Position numbers and translations under genes: made by a program. The notes beneath the pieces were generated by a model. It made no database searches and was not told where the DNA came from. It saw only the letters and a program-made list of their open reading frames with translations. A DNA stretch of 64,000 nucleotides from Hyphomicrobium sp. GTDB taxonomy: Bacteria > Pseudomonadota > Alphaproteobacteria > Rhizobiales > Hyphomicrobiaceae. Position 1 is the stretch's first letter; the number at the start of each line of letters is the position of its first letter. Shown here in pieces: positions 61,850 through 64,000 of the stretch. The stretch covers positions 50,828 through 114,827 of the forward strand of contig JABFRT010000013.1 of the NCBI GenBank assembly GCA_013141015.1, given 5' to 3'.

Positions 61850-64000
61850 CTAGTGCTGGTCGCCGAGAGCGTTGCTGACGTTTGATCCGACAGCAGCACC
61901 TACTGCGCCGCCGATCTCACCACCGGAAGCATTGGTGGTGACGTGGACGGTAACGCCGCCGACGTTGACGACATTCGGGCGTTGCTCTTGCCTCGGCATC
62001 TGCGTGACGACGACTTGCGTCGGTCCGCCTTTGCCTTTGCCGCCCTGGAACGGGCCATTGAAGAAGCTGCCCAGGCGGTCCAGGAAGGTACGCGGCTGAT
62101 GGACCAGCGAGAGAGGCACTAAGCCTTCAGAACGTTTCGGGCCATACGGCTGCCTCTTGATTTCCCATTCACGCTTGCGGCTGAAAAAGTTGTCGCTGTT
62201 CATATACTTGTCGTAGCGCTCGAGAGGCCCGCTCTTGTCGCGCCTCGAGAGCGTTGGATCCTTCATCCAGTTTTTGCGGAAGTTGGTCCATCGATCTTTG
62301 CCAAAAATCCACTCCGCGTCTGCGGTGAGGAGTTTGTTGGCCTCGGCCCATTTTTTTTCAGCGTCCTTGGCCTTCGTGACTCTGGCCCAGAGCGCGCCAG
62401 CCCAACTTTGAATCGAACCGACGGAGCCGATCGCGGAAATGACGCCGATAATTCCGAACAGACGCGTTGCCAGGCCAAGCAGGCTCTTGAGTTTGACGAG
62501 ACGAGCCGCCCAAAGGCCAAGGCCTGCTGCAGCACTTCCGCCGCCGGCCATGGCTGCCATACCCCCGCCAGCAAGCGCGCCACCGGATAGGCCGCGCACA
62601 ATCATACCGCCCATGAGCATGTGCATCAGCGAACCGCCTCCGGCCGCGCCGATGCCGAGCATCGCCGCAATCCGGAACATTGGATACTTTTTCATAAGTC
62701 CGACAAGTAGCCCGCCACCAACTCTGATAATGCCGAGGCCGGCAAGGGCTGACCCTAAGGGACCGAGACTCTCCATAAAGCCAGCGACACCGCCAAGGAT
62801 TTTGTTGAGCATTGGCATGATCGTACTGACAAGCGGCATGAAGATCTTGCCGAGACTGACTTTCATTTCGGTCATTTGAGTGCCGAAATCCTGAACCATC
62901 TTGTCGTAGTTTTTTGCCATCGAGTCTTTATCGAAGACGACGCGCTTGATATTGGCGGTACGCTTATTGATCGTCGCCATCTGAATGATAGCTTCGACCG
63001 CTTCCTTGGCTTCGTTGCGGTTTTTGAATGCCGCACCAAGCTCTCGACCGATGGCAATCATCGCGTCCGTGGAGCGGACGCTTGGATGTTTGGGGTCCAT
63101 GGCATCGATATCGATGCCCTTGGCTTTCATCTTCTTGCGAAGACCGTCGAGAAGCGTGGTTGAATACCACGCGTAAGGGTCCGACGCCTTGAGGGCGTTG
63201 TCTTTGAAAAGCTCCGTGTCGTTAACTCTCGAGATCTGACCTTTTTTGTTGAGGTCGATCTTGCCGGTCTGGGCGAGCTTCTGGAGAACCTTGGGGTCAT
63301 TCGGCAGAATGCCGAGCGAGCGCAGGGCCTCGTTCCCTCGTACGGTCTGCGAGCCGCCGCCGATCATGTGCATAAAGCCCGTAGCGGCCATTACGCCGGT
63401 AGCGCCTCCTTGCTCCTGGATCATTGTCGCGAACTTGATGATGCTGTCGTCCGACATGGTCAAGAACGAGATACCGGCGTTTCGCTGAGTAGTCAGGAAG
63501 GCGGTCGGACTAACGCCTGTGCCGATCTGGATACGAACAAGCTTGTCCATCCAGCCGGCAATGTCGGTCAAGTGCGTTCCCCGGCCAACAAGTTCTGCAG
63601 ATCGAATGGCATCGGCGGCACTGCGGAACAGTTCTTCATTGCTGCCGTGCGATTTATCCGCGTTGTAGGCTTTCATGTAAGACATTGTACCGGCCATTTG
63701 ATTGAGGCCGGCAATGGCATCGGGCGACATTTTCGTGCCGCTCTTGCTGGTAAAGACGTGATCCGGAGAACCCGTGATACGCAGGACGTCAGTCAAGAAT
63801 CCAACGCCTTCTGTCGTTGACAGGTTGCCGACGGACTGAGACCATTGACGCGCGAGATCTTCGAGCTTCTTGACTTGGCCTTCATTGACAAGGCCAGTTG
63901 CGCCCATCTTGAAGAGCGCCATTTGTTGGGAGCCACCAGCCTCGAGCGCCTTGCCAACCCTGGACTTGAGGGCGTGACCAAGCATCATACCCATGATGGG
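61850..64000 (-). CDS. Phage tail tape measure protein (5' end beyond the window)
   Basis: More than 714 residues of a tape measure protein, which sets tail length and fills the tail tube before DNA ejection. Signs: helical N-terminal scaffold with many Met/Ala/Lys, TATMINKRT-like region with IKRVVFDKDSMAKNYDKMVQ, a central hydrophobic Gly-rich region (about 400-560: LGSALAGLGIIRVGGGLLVG, GGGMAAMAGGGSAAAGLGLW), and the C-terminal GGVTVHVTTNASGGEIGGAV, GSNVSNALGDQH, typical of TP901/Mu-like tape measures. The frame is open to the edge; ATG 63994 is probably internal. It is opposite in strand to the small genes to its left. Confidence 0.85.
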   Translation of the reverse strand, partial: PIMGMMLGHALKSRVGKALEAGGSQQMALFKMGATGLVNEGQVKKLEDLARQWSQSVGNLSTTEGVGFLTDVLRITGSPDHVFTSKSGTKMSPDAIAGLNQMAGTMSYMKAYNADKSHGSNEELFRSAADAIRSAELVGRGTHLTDIAGWMDKLVRIQIGTGVSPTAFLTTQRNAGISFLTMSDDSIIKFATMIQEQGGATGVMAATGFMHMIGGGSQTVRGNEALRSLGILPNDPKVLQKLAQTGKIDLNKKGQISRVNDTELFKDNALKASDPYAWYSTTLLDGLRKKMKAKGIDIDAMDPKHPSVRSTDAMIAIGRELGAAFKNRNEAKEAVEAIIQMATINKRTANIKRVVFDKDSMAKNYDKMVQDFGTQMTEMKVSLGKIFMPLVSTIMPMLNKILGGVAGFMESLGPLGSALAGLGIIRVGGGLLVGLMKKYPMFRIAAMLGIGAAGGGSLMHMLMGGMIVRGLSGGALAGGGMAAMAGGGSAAAGLGLWAARLVKLKSLLGLATRLFGIIGVISAIGSVGSIQSWAGALWARVTKAKDAEKKWAEANKLLTADAEWIFGKDRWTNFRKNWMKDPTLSRRDKSGPLERYDKYMNSDNFFSRKREWEIKRQPYGPKRSEGLVPLSLVHQPRTFLDRLGSFFNGPFQGGKGKGGPTQVVVTQMPRQEQRPNVVNVGGVTVHVTTNASGGEIGGAVGAAVGSNVSNALGDQH

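Overview
The window is a chromosomal segment of an alphaproteobacterium, most likely of the order Hyphomicrobiales (Rhizobiales). Evidence: the GatB/YqeY - dnaG - rpoD gene order, an alphaproteobacterial DnaG with a degenerate zinc ribbon, an invasion-associated locus B (IalB) protein, a YejA-type binding protein, and a single collinear block running from secE-nusG through rpoBC, str, S10, spc and alpha. The genus cannot be named from sequence alone.

Layout. (1) 1-7260: end of a GatB/YqeY gene, a DUF805 membrane protein, primase dnaG, the housekeeping sigma factor rpoD and a large secreted protein of unknown function. The rpoD 3' end is interrupted: a 226-bp segment bounded by a 9-bp direct repeat swaps the normal C-terminus for a DUF2442-like tail, and the original last codons lie intact just downstream. 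(2) 7260-11480: intergenic palindromic repeats, then a minus-strand electron-transfer operon (PepSY protein, cytochrome b561-diheme fusion, SHP/DUF1924 haem protein, diheme cytochrome c) flanked by two paralogous ~90-aa orphan proteins and followed by a BLUF photoreceptor. (3) 11480-19900: cyclopropane fatty acid synthase, GreA/GreB-family factor, IalB, a peptide-type ABC binding protein, an acyl-CoA synthetase and a TPR protein.

(4) 20017-52642: the transcription/translation superoperon, all on the minus strand: secE, nusG, rplKAJL, rpoBC, rpsLG, fusA, tuf, S10 operon, spc operon with secY and adk, then rpsM, rpsK, rpoA, rplQ. Two proteins here depart from the textbook sequence at functional sites. 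EF-Tu lacks the canonical RGIT switch I motif and has a 5-residue-longer segment resembling planctomycete EF-Tu. Ribosomal protein L2 lacks the conserved His of the DHPHGGGEG loop. Terminators, hairpins and a G-quadruplex-like motif lie in several gaps. tRNA-Trp, a YbjQ protein, a lipoprotein and tRNA-Gly close the core region.

(5) 54277-64000: an accessory region of small secreted or membrane orphans, two tyrosine-integrase remnants, an intact serine resolvase with a perfect inverted repeat around its -10 box, palindromic operator-like sites, small phage-type ORFs, a DUF488-like protein, and the 3' part of a phage tail tape measure gene running off the right edge.
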